A DNA stretch of 64,000 nucleotides, from positions 1 to 64,000 of the forward strand of contig NZ_JAPLAI010000052.1 in assembly GCF_026393345.1 (NCBI RefSeq), given 5' to 3'. This DNA is from Microbacterium sp. Lineage in GTDB: Bacteria; Actinomycetota; Actinomycetes; Actinomycetales; Microbacteriaceae. Below the pieces are notes generated by a model that saw only the letters and a program-made list of their open reading frames with translations, had not been told where the DNA came from and searched no databases. This document shows positions 52,989 through 61,528 of this stretch, piece after piece. Numbering within the stretch: position 1 is the first letter of the stretch; every line of letters begins with the position of its first letter. The position numbers were made by a program, and so were the translations under genes.

Positions 52989-55102
52989 GCCGACGTCTCC
53001 CCCTGCGCCTGGATGGCGGTGATCGCGATGGTGTTGACGATGTCGTCGACGAGCGCGCCGCGGGACAGGTCGTTGATGGGCTTGTTGAGTCCCTGCAGCA
53101 CCGGGCCGATCGCGACCGCGCCGGCGGAGCGCTGCACCGCCTTGTACGTGTTGTTGCCGGTATTGAGGTCGGGGAAGACGAACACGGTGGCGCGTCCGGC
53201 GACGTCGGAGCCCGGCATCTTCGCTCGCGCGACGGCGGCGTCGGCAGCCGCGTCGTACTGGATGGGGCCTTCCACCGGCAGCTCGGGTGCGCGCTCCCGC
53301 ACCAGGGCGGTCGCCTCCCGCACCTTGTCGACGTCGGCGCCGGATCCGGACTCCCCGGTGGAGTACGACAGCATCGCAACTCGCGGCTCGATGCCGAACT
53401 GCGCCGCCGTCGCCGCGGAGGAGATCGCGATGTCAGCGAGCTGGGTGGCGGTGGGGTCGGGGATCACGGCGCAGTCGCCGTAGACGAGCACCCGGTCGGC
53501 GAGCGCCATGAGGAAGACGCTCGAGACGACCGACACCCCGGGCTTCGTTTTGATGATCTCGAATGCGGGACGGATCGTGTGCGCCGTGGTGTGCGCGGCG
53601 CCCGAGACCATGCCGTCCGCGAGTCCCGCGTGCACCATCATCGTGCCGAAGTAGGAGACGTCGGAGATCGTGTCGGCGGCCTGCGCCGGCGTCACGCCCC
53701 GGTGCTTGCGCAGCTCGGCGTACTCCTCGGCGAAGCGGTGGCCCCACAGCGCGTCGAAGGGGCTGACGACCTTCGCCGCGCGGATGTCGATGCCGAGTTC
53801 GATCGCCCGCGCACGCACCTCGATCTCCTCGCCGAGGATGGTGAGGTCGGCGATGCCGCGGGCGAGGACGGTCGCGGCGGCGCGGAGGATGCGGTCGTCA
53901 TCTCCCTCCGGCAGCACGATGTGCTTGCGCTCCGACCGAGCCCGCTCGATGAGGCCGTACTCGAACATCAGCGGGGTCACGACGCTCGGCCGGGCAAGGC
54001 CGAGGAGCCGGGTGAGCTCGGTGCCGTCGATGTGCTGCTCGAACAGCGACAGGGCGGTGTCGTAGCGGCGCTGCGAGTCGGCGGCCAGGCGCCCGCGCGT
54101 GTTGATGATCCGCACCGCGGTGTCGTAGGTGCCGAGCTCGGTCGTGACGATCGGCAGCGACGAGTCGAGGCCGTCGATGAGCCGGTCGATCGGCTCAGGG
54201 AGCGGGAACGGACCGTTCAGCACCACCGCCGCGAGCGACGGGAACGTGCCGGAGGCGTGGGCGAGGAGAGCGGCAAGCAGCACCTCGGTGCGGTCGGCGG
54301 GGATGACGACCACGGCGCTCTCGGTGAGTCGCGGCAGCACGTTCACCATCGACATGCCGGCGACGACGACGCCGAGCACCTCGCGGGTGAGCAGGTCCGG
54401 GTCGCCCTTGAGCAGCGTCCCCGCGACGGAGCGCATGACGCCCCGGACGGACGGAGCGACGAGGAAGCGATCCTCGGGGAGCGCCCACACCGGCACGTCC
54501 TCGCCGACGCTGCCGCGGACGGCCGCGATCGTCTCGTCCAGCAGCTCGGGTTCGACCCGGTTGGCGACGACGGCGAACAGCTCCGCCCGCTCGGCACGCA
54601 GCTCCACCAGGGCGAGCGCGGCGACCTGTGCGACCTCGTCGGAGGTGCGTGGGTCGCTCATGCCGAGCTGGTCGCTCTCCCCCTGCTGCGACCGGCCGCC
54701 GACGACGAGCAGTACCGGGACGCCGAGATTCGCGGCGATGCGGGCGTTGAAGCCGAACTCGGCCGGGCTTCCGACATCGGTGAAGTCGCTGCCGAGGACG
54801 ACGACCGCGTCGCACTGCGCCTCTACGGCCTTGTACCGTTCCACAATCCGCGCCATGGCCGCATCCGGGTCGGCGTGCATGTCGTCGTAGTCGACGCCGA
54901 TGCACTCCTCGTAATCCAGGTCGACGCCGTCATGGTCGAGGAGCATCTCGAGCACGTAGTCGCGCTCGAGCGTGGACCGGGCGATCGTGCGGAACACCCC
55001 GACCCGCGCGGTGGCGTGACTGAGGGCGTCGAGCACGCCGAGAGCAACCGTGGACTTCCCGGAGTGGCCTTCGGCGGAGGTGATCAGGATGCTGTGCGCC
55101 AC
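52985..55102 (-). CDS. pta: Phosphate acetyltransferase (long form)
   Basis: The 705-residue enzyme makes acetyl phosphate from acetyl-CoA. The N-terminal part is BioD/DRTGG-like (SAEGHSGKSTVALG P-loop-type motif, about 10-20; regulatory), and the catalytic PTA_PTB domain is about 380-700 with MVSGAAHTTAHTIRPAFEIIKTKPG and SYSTGESGSGADVDKVREA. The long form is common in actinobacteria. GTG 55102 has TAGGGT ending 6 nt upstream (leaderless). ackA follows with an ATGA overlap, so they are co-translated. Confidence 0.95.
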   Translation of the reverse strand: MAHSILITSAEGHSGKSTVALGVLDALSHATARVGVFRTIARSTLERDYVLEMLLDHDGVDLDYEECIGVDYDDMHADPDAAMARIVERYKAVEAQCDAVVVLGSDFTDVGSPAEFGFNARIAANLGVPVLLVVGGRSQQGESDQLGMSDPRTSDEVAQVAALALVELRAERAELFAVVANRVEPELLDETIAAVRGSVGEDVPVWALPEDRFLVAPSVRGVMRSVAGTLLKGDPDLLTREVLGVVVAGMSMVNVLPRLTESAVVVIPADRTEVLLAALLAHASGTFPSLAAVVLNGPFPLPEPIDRLIDGLDSSLPIVTTELGTYDTAVRIINTRGRLAADSQRRYDTALSLFEQHIDGTELTRLLGLARPSVVTPLMFEYGLIERARSERKHIVLPEGDDDRILRAAATVLARGIADLTILGEEIEVRARAIELGIDIRAAKVVSPFDALWGHRFAEEYAELRKHRGVTPAQAADTISDVSYFGTMMVHAGLADGMVSGAAHTTAHTIRPAFEIIKTKPGVSVVSSVFLMALADRVLVYGDCAVIPDPTATQLADIAISSAATAAQFGIEPRVAMLSYSTGESGSGADVDKVREATALVRERAPELPVEGPIQYDAAADAAVARAKMPGSDVAGRATVFVFPDLNTGNNTYKAVQRSAGAVAIGPVLQGLNKPINDLSRGALVDDIVNTIAITAIQAQGETSA

Positions 55103-55188
55103 GCCTCCACCCTAGGCGCGCCCCCGCATCCGAGCGAGGCCACGGAGCCGGGAATACCCTGCGCGCAATCGGCCTCCGGGCAAAGAAA

Positions 55189-55281
55189 AGACCCTCCGCG
55201 CACCCGACAGAGCCTGGTTACCCTTGCTACGTTTCCGTCCTGGGGGAGTTGGCCTGGATGTCGCCACGCGGAGAGCCGCCA
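55189..55281 (-). ncRNA. ffs: Signal recognition particle RNA (small bacterial 4.5S type)
   Basis: The minus strand has the SRP RNA core: CCAGGCC ... CCCCAGGACGGAAACGTAGCAAGGG ... CCAGGCTC, with the conserved GGAA tetraloop and the asymmetric internal loop (AGCA) that binds Ffh. Ends pair as GGCTCTCCGCG with CGCGGAGGGTC. A T-rich run (TCTTTTCTTT on the minus strand) follows 3', serving as terminator. Ends are estimated to a few bases. It lies in the pta-moxR gap. Confidence 0.9.
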
Positions 55282-55385
55282 CAAGTCTAACGCAGCCCCG
55301 CGGGCCCCCGATCCGCCGGACCCGTCCCAGCCCCGCCCGCGGGGGTTACGATCACAGCACCTGTCCTCGATCCCGCGGAGGTCCG

Positions 55386-56390
55386 ATGCCCGACACCGAG
55401 CAGAAGGCCGCGCCGCCGGCGGGCATGACCGCCGACCGGTTCGCGGCGGTCACGGGTGCCATCACCGCCTCGGTCGAGAAGGTCATCGACGGCAAGCCGG
55501 ATGCGGTCCGCGCCGCCCTGATCGCCCTCCTCGCCGAGGGGCATTTGCTGATCGAGGATGTCCCGGGCGTCGGCAAGACCATGCTGGCGCGGGCGCTGGC
55601 GGCATCCGTCGACGCGACGGTGCGCCGCATCCAGTTCACGCCCGACCTGCTGCCGGGCGACGTCACCGGCGTGTCGGTGTTCGACCCGGTGGCGCGCGAG
55701 TTCGAGTTCAAGCCGGGTGCGGTGTTCGCGCACATCGTCATCGCGGACGAGATCAACCGTTCCTCCCCTAAGACGCAGTCGGCGCTGCTGGAGGCGATGG
55801 AGGAGAGGCAGGTCACGGTCGACGGCCACTCCCACCGCCTCGCCGAGCCGTTCCTCGTGGTGGCGACGCAGAACCCGCTCGACATGGAGGGCACGTACGC
55901 GCTGCCGGAGGCGCAGCGGGACCGCTTCATGATGCGCATCTCCATGGGATACCCGGATGCGGCCGCCGAGGTGCTCATGCTGCGTCAGCGCGAGGTCGAC
56001 AATCCGCTCGCGCGCCTGGAGCCGGTGGTCGACGCCACCGGCGTGCTGGATCTCGTGGCGTGGGCGCGGGCCATCCACGTCGCCCCAGCGGTCGAGGAGT
56101 ACGCCGTCGCGCTGGCGCAGGCGACCCGGTCTCACCCCGAGCTGCGGCTGGGCGCGAGCCCCCGCGCGACGCTGCAGCTGGTGCGGGCGGCGAAGGTGCA
56201 GGCAGCGCTCGACGGCCGCGGCTTCGTCATTCCCGACGACATCGCGGCGCTCGTCGTGCCGGTGTTCGCGCACCGCCTGATCCCCTCCCGGGTGAGCGCT
56301 GCCCGGGGCGCCGATCCCGCCCAGCACATCGCCGCGCTGCTGGAACGGGTCGTGGCCACCACCCGGGTGCCGCTGGCGCCGCGCGGCTGA
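55386..56390 (+). CDS. MoxR-family AAA+ ATPase
   Basis: The 334-residue ATPase has Walker A EDVPGVGKTML (about 58-68), Walker B/MoxR signature ADEINRSSPKTQSALLEAMEE (about 120-140), and ATQNP sensor I (about 161). MoxR proteins act as chaperones that assemble or activate partner proteins, usually von Willebrand A or DUF58 proteins, here the next gene. ATG 55386 is behind GGAGG; the longer frame from 55224 runs over the SRP RNA and is not coding. It begins the three-gene operon. Confidence 0.94.
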   Translation: MPDTEQKAAPPAGMTADRFAAVTGAITASVEKVIDGKPDAVRAALIALLAEGHLLIEDVPGVGKTMLARALAASVDATVRRIQFTPDLLPGDVTGVSVFDPVAREFEFKPGAVFAHIVIADEINRSSPKTQSALLEAMEERQVTVDGHSHRLAEPFLVVATQNPLDMEGTYALPEAQRDRFMMRISMGYPDAAAEVLMLRQREVDNPLARLEPVVDATGVLDLVAWARAIHVAPAVEEYAVALAQATRSHPELRLGASPRATLQLVRAAKVQAALDGRGFVIPDDIAALVVPVFAHRLIPSRVSAARGADPAQHIAALLERVVATTRVPLAPRG

Positions 56391-56408
56391 CACGATGCGA
56401 GGGCGACC

Positions 56409-57650
56409 ATGAGACGGTGGTGGCCGCTGACGCTCCGCGGCACCGGCGCGGTCGTCCTCGCGCTCGCGTGCTTCGGCACGGCGAACCAGGTGGGGCTCGT
56501 CGAGCTGCAGTGGTTCGGGATGCTGCTGCTCGCGCTCGTGGCCGGGTGTCTCGTGTGGGTGCACGGGGCACGGCGGCGGGCCGAGGTGGCGCGGATCGTG
56601 GCGCCAGAGGCCCCGCCGACGGGGGACGAGGTCACGGTACAGGTGCGGGTGCGGATGCTGTCGACGGCGGGGAGTCCGGCGGGTACGTGGCACGACGGCA
56701 TACCGGCGGGGCTCGCAGGGACCGCGGGGGGACTGTTCCCGGCGGTAACGGCGGCCTGGTCGAGCGGCGAACGGGCGACCCTGCTGTCGTACCGGCTGCG
56801 GGCGACGACCCGGGGCGTGCGCTGGCTCGGCCCGTTCACCGTGACGGTCGCCGACCCGTTCGGCATCGCGCGGCGGACGGTGGAGCTCGGCGACCTGACC
56901 CGGGTCGTGGTCACCCCCGCCCCGCACGAGCTCGTGTCCACTGGCGCGGTGATGGGCCGGTCCGGGGGCGCGCAGCCTACGCCGAGCAACCGATACGGGC
57001 AGGGGTACGACGACCTCGTCGCACGCCCGTGGGCGCCCGGGGATTCGATGCGCCGCATCCACTGGCGGGCCAGCGCGCACCGGGACGAGCTGATGGTGCG
57101 CCAGGAGGAGCGGGAGACGTCCCCCGATGCCCGCGTGGTGCTCGATCGTGCGGTGGAGCGCTTCTCCCCCGCCGCCGCGACGACCCCCGGGGCGGATGAC
57201 GCGTTCGAGACGGCGGTGACGGCATGTGTGTCGGTGGTGACCCGGCTGGTACGTGACGGATTCACCGTCGAGGTCATGGATTCCACCGGCGCGCTGCTGT
57301 GCGAACCGGTCGACGGGGGCGACGAGGCCGGCCTGCACGCCATGCAGACCTCCCTCGCAGACGTCCGCGCCCACGCGGCGGGCACCCTCTCGCCGTCCGC
57401 ACTGGGACTCAGCGGCGACCTGCGGGGCCCCGTCGTGATCGTCACGGGGCACCTCACCGAGGCGGATGCGGTCGCGCTCGCCCCCGCCGCATCCCACACC
57501 ACCCTGCCGGTGCTCCTGGCGGTCGAGGGCGCTTCCGGCACACTCACGCAGGCGCACGGCTGGCGCGCGCAGGCCGTGACGGACGGCACGACGATCGCGG
57601 ACGCGTGGGCGGATGCGGTGGCGGAGGGGGCCGACCGTGGCACGCGGTGA
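56409..57650 (+). CDS. DUF58 membrane protein
   Basis: The 413-residue protein has two N-terminal membrane helices (about 8-50) and a DUF58 domain with the signature WAPGDSMRRIHWRASAHRDELMVRQEE (about 208-234). The fold is von Willebrand A-like, and members cooperate with MoxR ATPases and transglutaminases in envelope processes. It starts 18 nt after moxR at ATG 56409. The downstream transglutaminase gene starts inside its end (14 nt overlap). Confidence 0.9.
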   Translation: MRRWWPLTLRGTGAVVLALACFGTANQVGLVELQWFGMLLLALVAGCLVWVHGARRRAEVARIVAPEAPPTGDEVTVQVRVRMLSTAGSPAGTWHDGIPAGLAGTAGGLFPAVTAAWSSGERATLLSYRLRATTRGVRWLGPFTVTVADPFGIARRTVELGDLTRVVVTPAPHELVSTGAVMGRSGGAQPTPSNRYGQGYDDLVARPWAPGDSMRRIHWRASAHRDELMVRQEERETSPDARVVLDRAVERFSPAAATTPGADDAFETAVTACVSVVTRLVRDGFTVEVMDSTGALLCEPVDGGDEAGLHAMQTSLADVRAHAAGTLSPSALGLSGDLRGPVVIVTGHLTEADAVALAPAASHTTLPVLLAVEGASGTLTQAHGWRAQAVTDGTTIADAWADAVAEGADRGTR

Positions 57651-59850
57651 CGGCGCCCGCAGCCCCGCTCCACGGCTGTCGACCGCGCTCGCGGTGGAGC
57701 TCGCGGTGTGTGCGGCGCTGCTGCCGTCGCTGCGGGTGATCGAACCGGGCCCCTGGCTGCCGGGCGGCCTCGCTCTGGCCGCCCTCCTCCTCGGCGTGGG
57801 CGTGCTCGTCCGGGGCCTTCGCTGGCCCGCGCCCGTCGCCCCGCTCGCCGAGGCCGTGGTGTGGGTGTGCGCGCTGACGGCGGTGTTCTTCCGAGACGCG
57901 GCATGGTTCGCGGTGATCCCCTCCCCCGCCACGGTGGGCTTCGCCGCCGACCTGGTGCAGCAGACGGTCGGAGAAATGACGACCGGGGTCGCGCCGCTGC
58001 CGGCGAGCCTGCCGGTGTCGTTCTTCTTCGTCGCCGCAACCGGCGCCCTGGCGATCGTGCTGGACTACGTCGTCATCGCCACGCGCCTGCCACTCCTCGC
58101 CGCGGTCGCTCTCCTGGCCGTGGGGCTCGCCCCCTCGGTGGCGGTCCCGAGTCGGTTCGACGGCGGGCAGGTGGTGCTGCTGGCCGGCAGCATCCTGCTG
58201 CTGCTGTGGACCGACGTGCGCACCCGGCCCGGCCGGGACCGCCGGGTATGGAGCGGATCGTCGGCGGGAGCGCTGGCGGTCGGTGCGATCGCGGTGGTGG
58301 TGGCGTTCGTGGCGACGCCGTTGCTGCCGACCCCGGTGCAGCGGGTGACAGTGGGTGGCGGCGGCAGCATCGGGATCGACGCGTCGCTGCGGTTCGGTGA
58401 CGACCTGCGCCGGCCGGACCCGGTCGACGTGCTGACGGTCCACTCGTCGGCGGGCGGGGCGCCCTACCTGCGCGCGGCGACGCTGTCGGGCTTCGACGGC
58501 GAGCGGTGGCGGCCGGACGGCGGCGCCCTGGACCCGGTGGAGAACGGATTCGAGCCGGTCATCGCCGACTCCGACGTCTCGCTCGTGGAGGTCGCCACGC
58601 ACATCGAGATCGCGAGCCTGCGCAGCGGCTACCTGCCGGTCCCGTTCGCGGCGACCGGCATCGACGGGCTCGAGGGCACGTGGGGCCTGCAGCAGGACAA
58701 CCGGACGGTCGTGGCACTGAACGCCGACTCGGTGGGGCAGAGCTTCGACGTGGTGAGCACCCGCGTGCAACCGTCGCTGGATCAGATCCGTGCTGCGTCC
58801 GCCCGCGACTCCGACGTCGCCGGCCGCTACCGCACCGTGCCCGACGACACTCCGCCGGAGGTCGCCGAGCTGGCTCTCGAGGTGACGGCCGGGGCGGCGA
58901 GCGACTACGACGCGGCGGCTGCGCTGCAGCGATGGTTCCGCTCCAGCGAGTTCTCCTACTCGCTGACGGCACCGGTCGCCGACGACTTCGACGGCGCCGG
59001 GGTGGCGGCGATCGCGCAGTTCCTCCGGGTGCGCGAGGGATACTGCGTGCACTTCGCCTCATCGTTCGCGTTGATGGCGCGAACGCTCGGCATGCCGAGC
59101 CGGATCGTCGTCGGCTACCTGCCGGGAACGGCGACCGGCGAGCTCGTCGACGGCGAGTCCGTCTACGCGGTGACGAGCAACCTGCTGCACGCCTGGCCGG
59201 AGGTGTACTTCGAGGGGATCGGCTGGGTGGGGTTCGAGCCGACCAACAGCCTCGGCGCTCCGCCCCGGTTCTCAACCTCGGGCGGCACGTCTGCCACGGC
59301 GTCCCCCGGCGCGGCCGACGCCCCCACCACCGCACCGTCGTCTTCCGTGGCACCCGGCCGCACGCCCGAGGACATCCCTGGCGGCGCCCCGTCCGCTGCC
59401 GCCGCGGGTGACACCGCGCGGGCGTGGGCGGGTGCGGGCGGGATCACGGTGATCGCGCTCCTCGTCCTGGTCGCTCCCGGCATGGCGGGGGCGATCCGGC
59501 GACGGCGACGGATGCGGGCGGGCGATGCCGCCGCATCCTGGGTGCTCGTGCAGGAGACGGCGATCGATCTCGGCATCCTCGCCCCGGCGAGCGACTCCCC
59601 CCGCGGCTTCGGCGAGCGCCTGCGCGCCGCCGGCGCCGACCCCGACGCGGTCGCGGCGCTCGTGCGCGCCGTGGAGCGGGCAGCCTACGCCCCTCCCGGC
59701 GAGGAGGCCGCGGGGGCTGCGGCCGCGGCCTCGACGGTCCGCGCGAGCCTTCTCGCCGCCGCCCCGACGGCGCGCCGGTGGGGGGCACTGCTCGCGCCGC
59801 GATCGCTTCTGGTACGGCCCGGAACGGCGCTGGCAGGCGGCAGCGGCTGA
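57637..59850 (+). CDS. Membrane transglutaminase-like protein (TgpA type)
   Basis: The 737-residue protein has five or six N-terminal membrane helices (about 15-220), an external transglutaminase-like domain with Cys in REGYCVHFASSFALMARTLGMPSR (about 465-490) and His in NLLHAWPEVYFEGIGWVGFEPT (about 515-535), a Pro/Ala/Ser linker, then another helix (GGITVIALLVLVAPGMAG) and a C-terminal DUF4129-like domain. TgpA-like proteins modify cell-envelope proteins. Start GTG 57637 with GGAGGGGG upstream overlaps DUF58; the frame before it is noise. A terminator hairpin follows. Confidence 0.9.
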   Translation: MARGDGARSPAPRLSTALAVELAVCAALLPSLRVIEPGPWLPGGLALAALLLGVGVLVRGLRWPAPVAPLAEAVVWVCALTAVFFRDAAWFAVIPSPATVGFAADLVQQTVGEMTTGVAPLPASLPVSFFFVAATGALAIVLDYVVIATRLPLLAAVALLAVGLAPSVAVPSRFDGGQVVLLAGSILLLLWTDVRTRPGRDRRVWSGSSAGALAVGAIAVVVAFVATPLLPTPVQRVTVGGGGSIGIDASLRFGDDLRRPDPVDVLTVHSSAGGAPYLRAATLSGFDGERWRPDGGALDPVENGFEPVIADSDVSLVEVATHIEIASLRSGYLPVPFAATGIDGLEGTWGLQQDNRTVVALNADSVGQSFDVVSTRVQPSLDQIRAASARDSDVAGRYRTVPDDTPPEVAELALEVTAGAASDYDAAAALQRWFRSSEFSYSLTAPVADDFDGAGVAAIAQFLRVREGYCVHFASSFALMARTLGMPSRIVVGYLPGTATGELVDGESVYAVTSNLLHAWPEVYFEGIGWVGFEPTNSLGAPPRFSTSGGTSATASPGAADAPTTAPSSSVAPGRTPEDIPGGAPSAAAAGDTARAWAGAGGITVIALLVLVAPGMAGAIRRRRRMRAGDAAASWVLVQETAIDLGILAPASDSPRGFGERLRAAGADPDAVAALVRAVERAAYAPPGEEAAGAAAAASTVRASLLAAAPTARRWGALLAPRSLLVRPGTALAGGSG

Positions 59851-59852
59851 CC

Positions 59853-59898
59853 GCGAAAAAAGCGATGAGCGCCATCCCGCAGGGGGATGACGCTCATC
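59853..59898 (-). terminator. Intrinsic terminator for tRNA-Ser (likely bidirectional)
   Basis: On the minus strand GATGAGCGTCATCCCC pairs with GGGATGGCGCTCATC (stem 59864-59898) and is followed by GCTTTTTTCGC, a good U tract. On the plus strand the same hairpin could end the transglutaminase message. Confidence 0.85.
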
Positions 59899-59901
59899 GT
59901 G

Positions 59902-59993
59902 TGGCGGAAGTGACAGGATTTGAACCTGCGAGACGAGTTACCCCGCCTACATGGATTCCAGCCATGCTCCTTAGGCCGCTCGGACACACTTCC
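59902..59993 (-). tRNA. tRNA-Ser (GGA anticodon)
   Basis: The minus strand folds as a 92-nt class II tRNA: acceptor GGAAGTG (from 59993) pairs with CACTTCC, anticodon stem CATGG/CCATG with loop CTGGAAT and anticodon GGA, a long variable arm (GCGGGGTAACTCGTCTCGC), T-arm AGGTTCAAATCCT. The 3' GCCA end is encoded. It reads UCC and UCU. Confidence 0.96.
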
Positions 59994-60077
59994 AATCGTC
60001 GAGCTTACCATCGCCGGGCTCGTGCTCTGACGCCTGGCCGCCAGCCTGGCGGGGGTCCGCCGGCCCCTGCTTCCCGC

Positions 60078-60395
60078 TCAATGCGAGGGGCGGTCCGTGC
60101 CGGGCGCGGGCGGCATCTCGACGGCCGGGCCGACGGAGCCGGGAAGACCGCCGCCAAGCGAGGTGGCCGGGCGTCCCACCCCTGCCGGGCCGGTGGTGTC
60201 CGCGCGGGCGCTGCCGCCGGTGAGCCACCATCGCCGCAGTGACAGCGCCACGAGGATCGCCAGCACGACGCCGGCGACGACACCGATCCACACGCTGTGC
60301 AGGAGCAGGCCGAGCGCGACGCCGACGGCGGCGCCGGCCAGGACACCCACCACCCCGGCGAGGAGGGTGGCGTGCCGTGTCGTGTGCGGGGACAT
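60078..60395 (-). CDS. Small membrane protein, function unknown
   Basis: The 105-residue protein has two adjacent hydrophobic segments (LLAGVVGVLAGAAVGVALGLL and IGVVAGVVLAILVALSL, about 11-55), then a Gly/Pro-rich cytoplasmic tail. ATG 60395 is supported by TAGCGT (60407-60402) ending 6 nt upstream. I cannot assign a family. Confidence 0.72.
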   Translation of the reverse strand: MSPHTTRHATLLAGVVGVLAGAAVGVALGLLLHSVWIGVVAGVVLAILVALSLRRWWLTGGSARADTTGPAGVGRPATSLGGGLPGSVGPAVEMPPAPGTDRPSH

Positions 60396-60440
60396 CCACC
60401 CACGCTACGAAGCTCGGCCGGTCCTCGCAACGGGTCCGGT

Positions 60441-60785
60441 TCAAGCGTGCCGGAGGACCTTACCCATGGCCTTACCCCGCGCGAGCTCGTCGACGAGCTT
60501 GTCGAGGTAGCGGATCCGCTGCATCAGCGGATCCGCGATCTGCTCGACGCGCACCCCGCACACGACACCGGTGATCCGCTCCGCATCCGGGTTCAGCTGC
60601 GCCGCCGCGAAGAACTCCTCGAACGTGCTCCCCGCATCCAGGTGCGCGCGCAGTGCCGCGTCGTCGAAGCCCGTCAACCAGGCGATGACGTCGTCGAGTT
60701 CGGCGCGGGTACGGCCCTTGCGCTCGAGCTTCGCGACATACAGCGGGTAAACCGACGCGAAGCTGGTCGTGAAGATCCGGTGCAC
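60441..60785 (-). CDS. DUF2200 protein
   Basis: The 114-residue protein starts MHRIFTTSFASVYPLYVAKLERKGRTR and contains GVRVEQIADPLMQRIRYLDKLVDELARGK, the DUF2200 pattern, a small, charged, mostly helical protein family of unknown role found in bacteria. GTG 60785 has TACGCT ending 6 nt upstream (leaderless). The flanking genes are unrelated. Confidence 0.9.
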   Translation of the reverse strand: MHRIFTTSFASVYPLYVAKLERKGRTRAELDDVIAWLTGFDDAALRAHLDAGSTFEEFFAAAQLNPDAERITGVVCGVRVEQIADPLMQRIRYLDKLVDELARGKAMGKVLRHA

Positions 60786-60824
60786 GCCGCCAGCGTAGTC
60801 AGCGCGCCCCGATCACGACACCTG

Positions 60825-61448
60825 TCAGAAGGACCAGGACGTCGTGTACGTCGCGAGGAAGGCACCCGCCACCAGGAGCGTTCCGACGACCGCGATCACA
60901 CGCGGGTGCACGCCACGCAGTCGCCACCCGGTCATCCCCCCGAGCAGCAGGACGCCGGCCGACCCGATGATCCACCAGTACACCGGGCTCGTGCTGTCCG
61001 CGACGACGGTGACCCCGTAGACCGCCTCCCCCACGCCGATACCGGCGAGCAGGGCGGAGGCCAGCGCCGCGGGGACGCCGCGGCCGCGGATCCACGCCGC
61101 CGCCGCCCCCACGAACGGGCCGACGATGACCCCGACGACCACGAAGAACGTGGGGTCGTAGGAGAACCCGCGCCAGTCCGACACGACCGCGTACCCGACG
61201 GTGAGCAGCACGAAACTGCCGGCGCCGGCCACCACCGAGGGCCACAGCGGCAGCCGCGCCACGAACACCAGCAACGCCGTGATCAGCGTCCACCCACTCG
61301 ACGAGTTCGCGATCGACACGATCCAGTCCGGCAGCAGGAACTGTCCCCACGACGTCGCCCCGCCGAGGACGAGGCTGAGGACGAGGACGCCGGGGAGGCG
61401 CCAGGACAGCCACGCCGCACGGGCAGGGACGGTGATCGCCTCGGTCAT
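60825..61448 (-). CDS. Integral membrane protein (DUF6518-like), function unknown
   Basis: The 207-residue protein has about six membrane segments (for example VLVLSLVLGGATSWGQF near 20-38, VVVGVIVGPFVGAAAAW, ALLAGIGVGEAVYGVTVV, SAGVLLLGGMTGW, VVGTLLVAGAFLATY). It looks like the uncharacterised DUF6518 family. ATG 61448 has TAGCCT ending 6 nt upstream. The role is unknown. Confidence 0.75.
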   Translation of the reverse strand: MTEAITVPARAAWLSWRLPGVLVLSLVLGGATSWGQFLLPDWIVSIANSSSGWTLITALLVFVARLPLWPSVVAGAGSFVLLTVGYAVVSDWRGFSYDPTFFVVVGVIVGPFVGAAAAWIRGRGVPAALASALLAGIGVGEAVYGVTVVADSTSPVYWWIIGSAGVLLLGGMTGWRLRGVHPRVIAVVGTLLVAGAFLATYTTSWSF

Positions 61449-61528
61449 GCTCCCAGGCTAGGAAGGGGCGCCGCTGCGGGCATCCCCCTGCGGGGGGACC
61501 CGCATCCGCCTGGCGGATGATCCTGGTG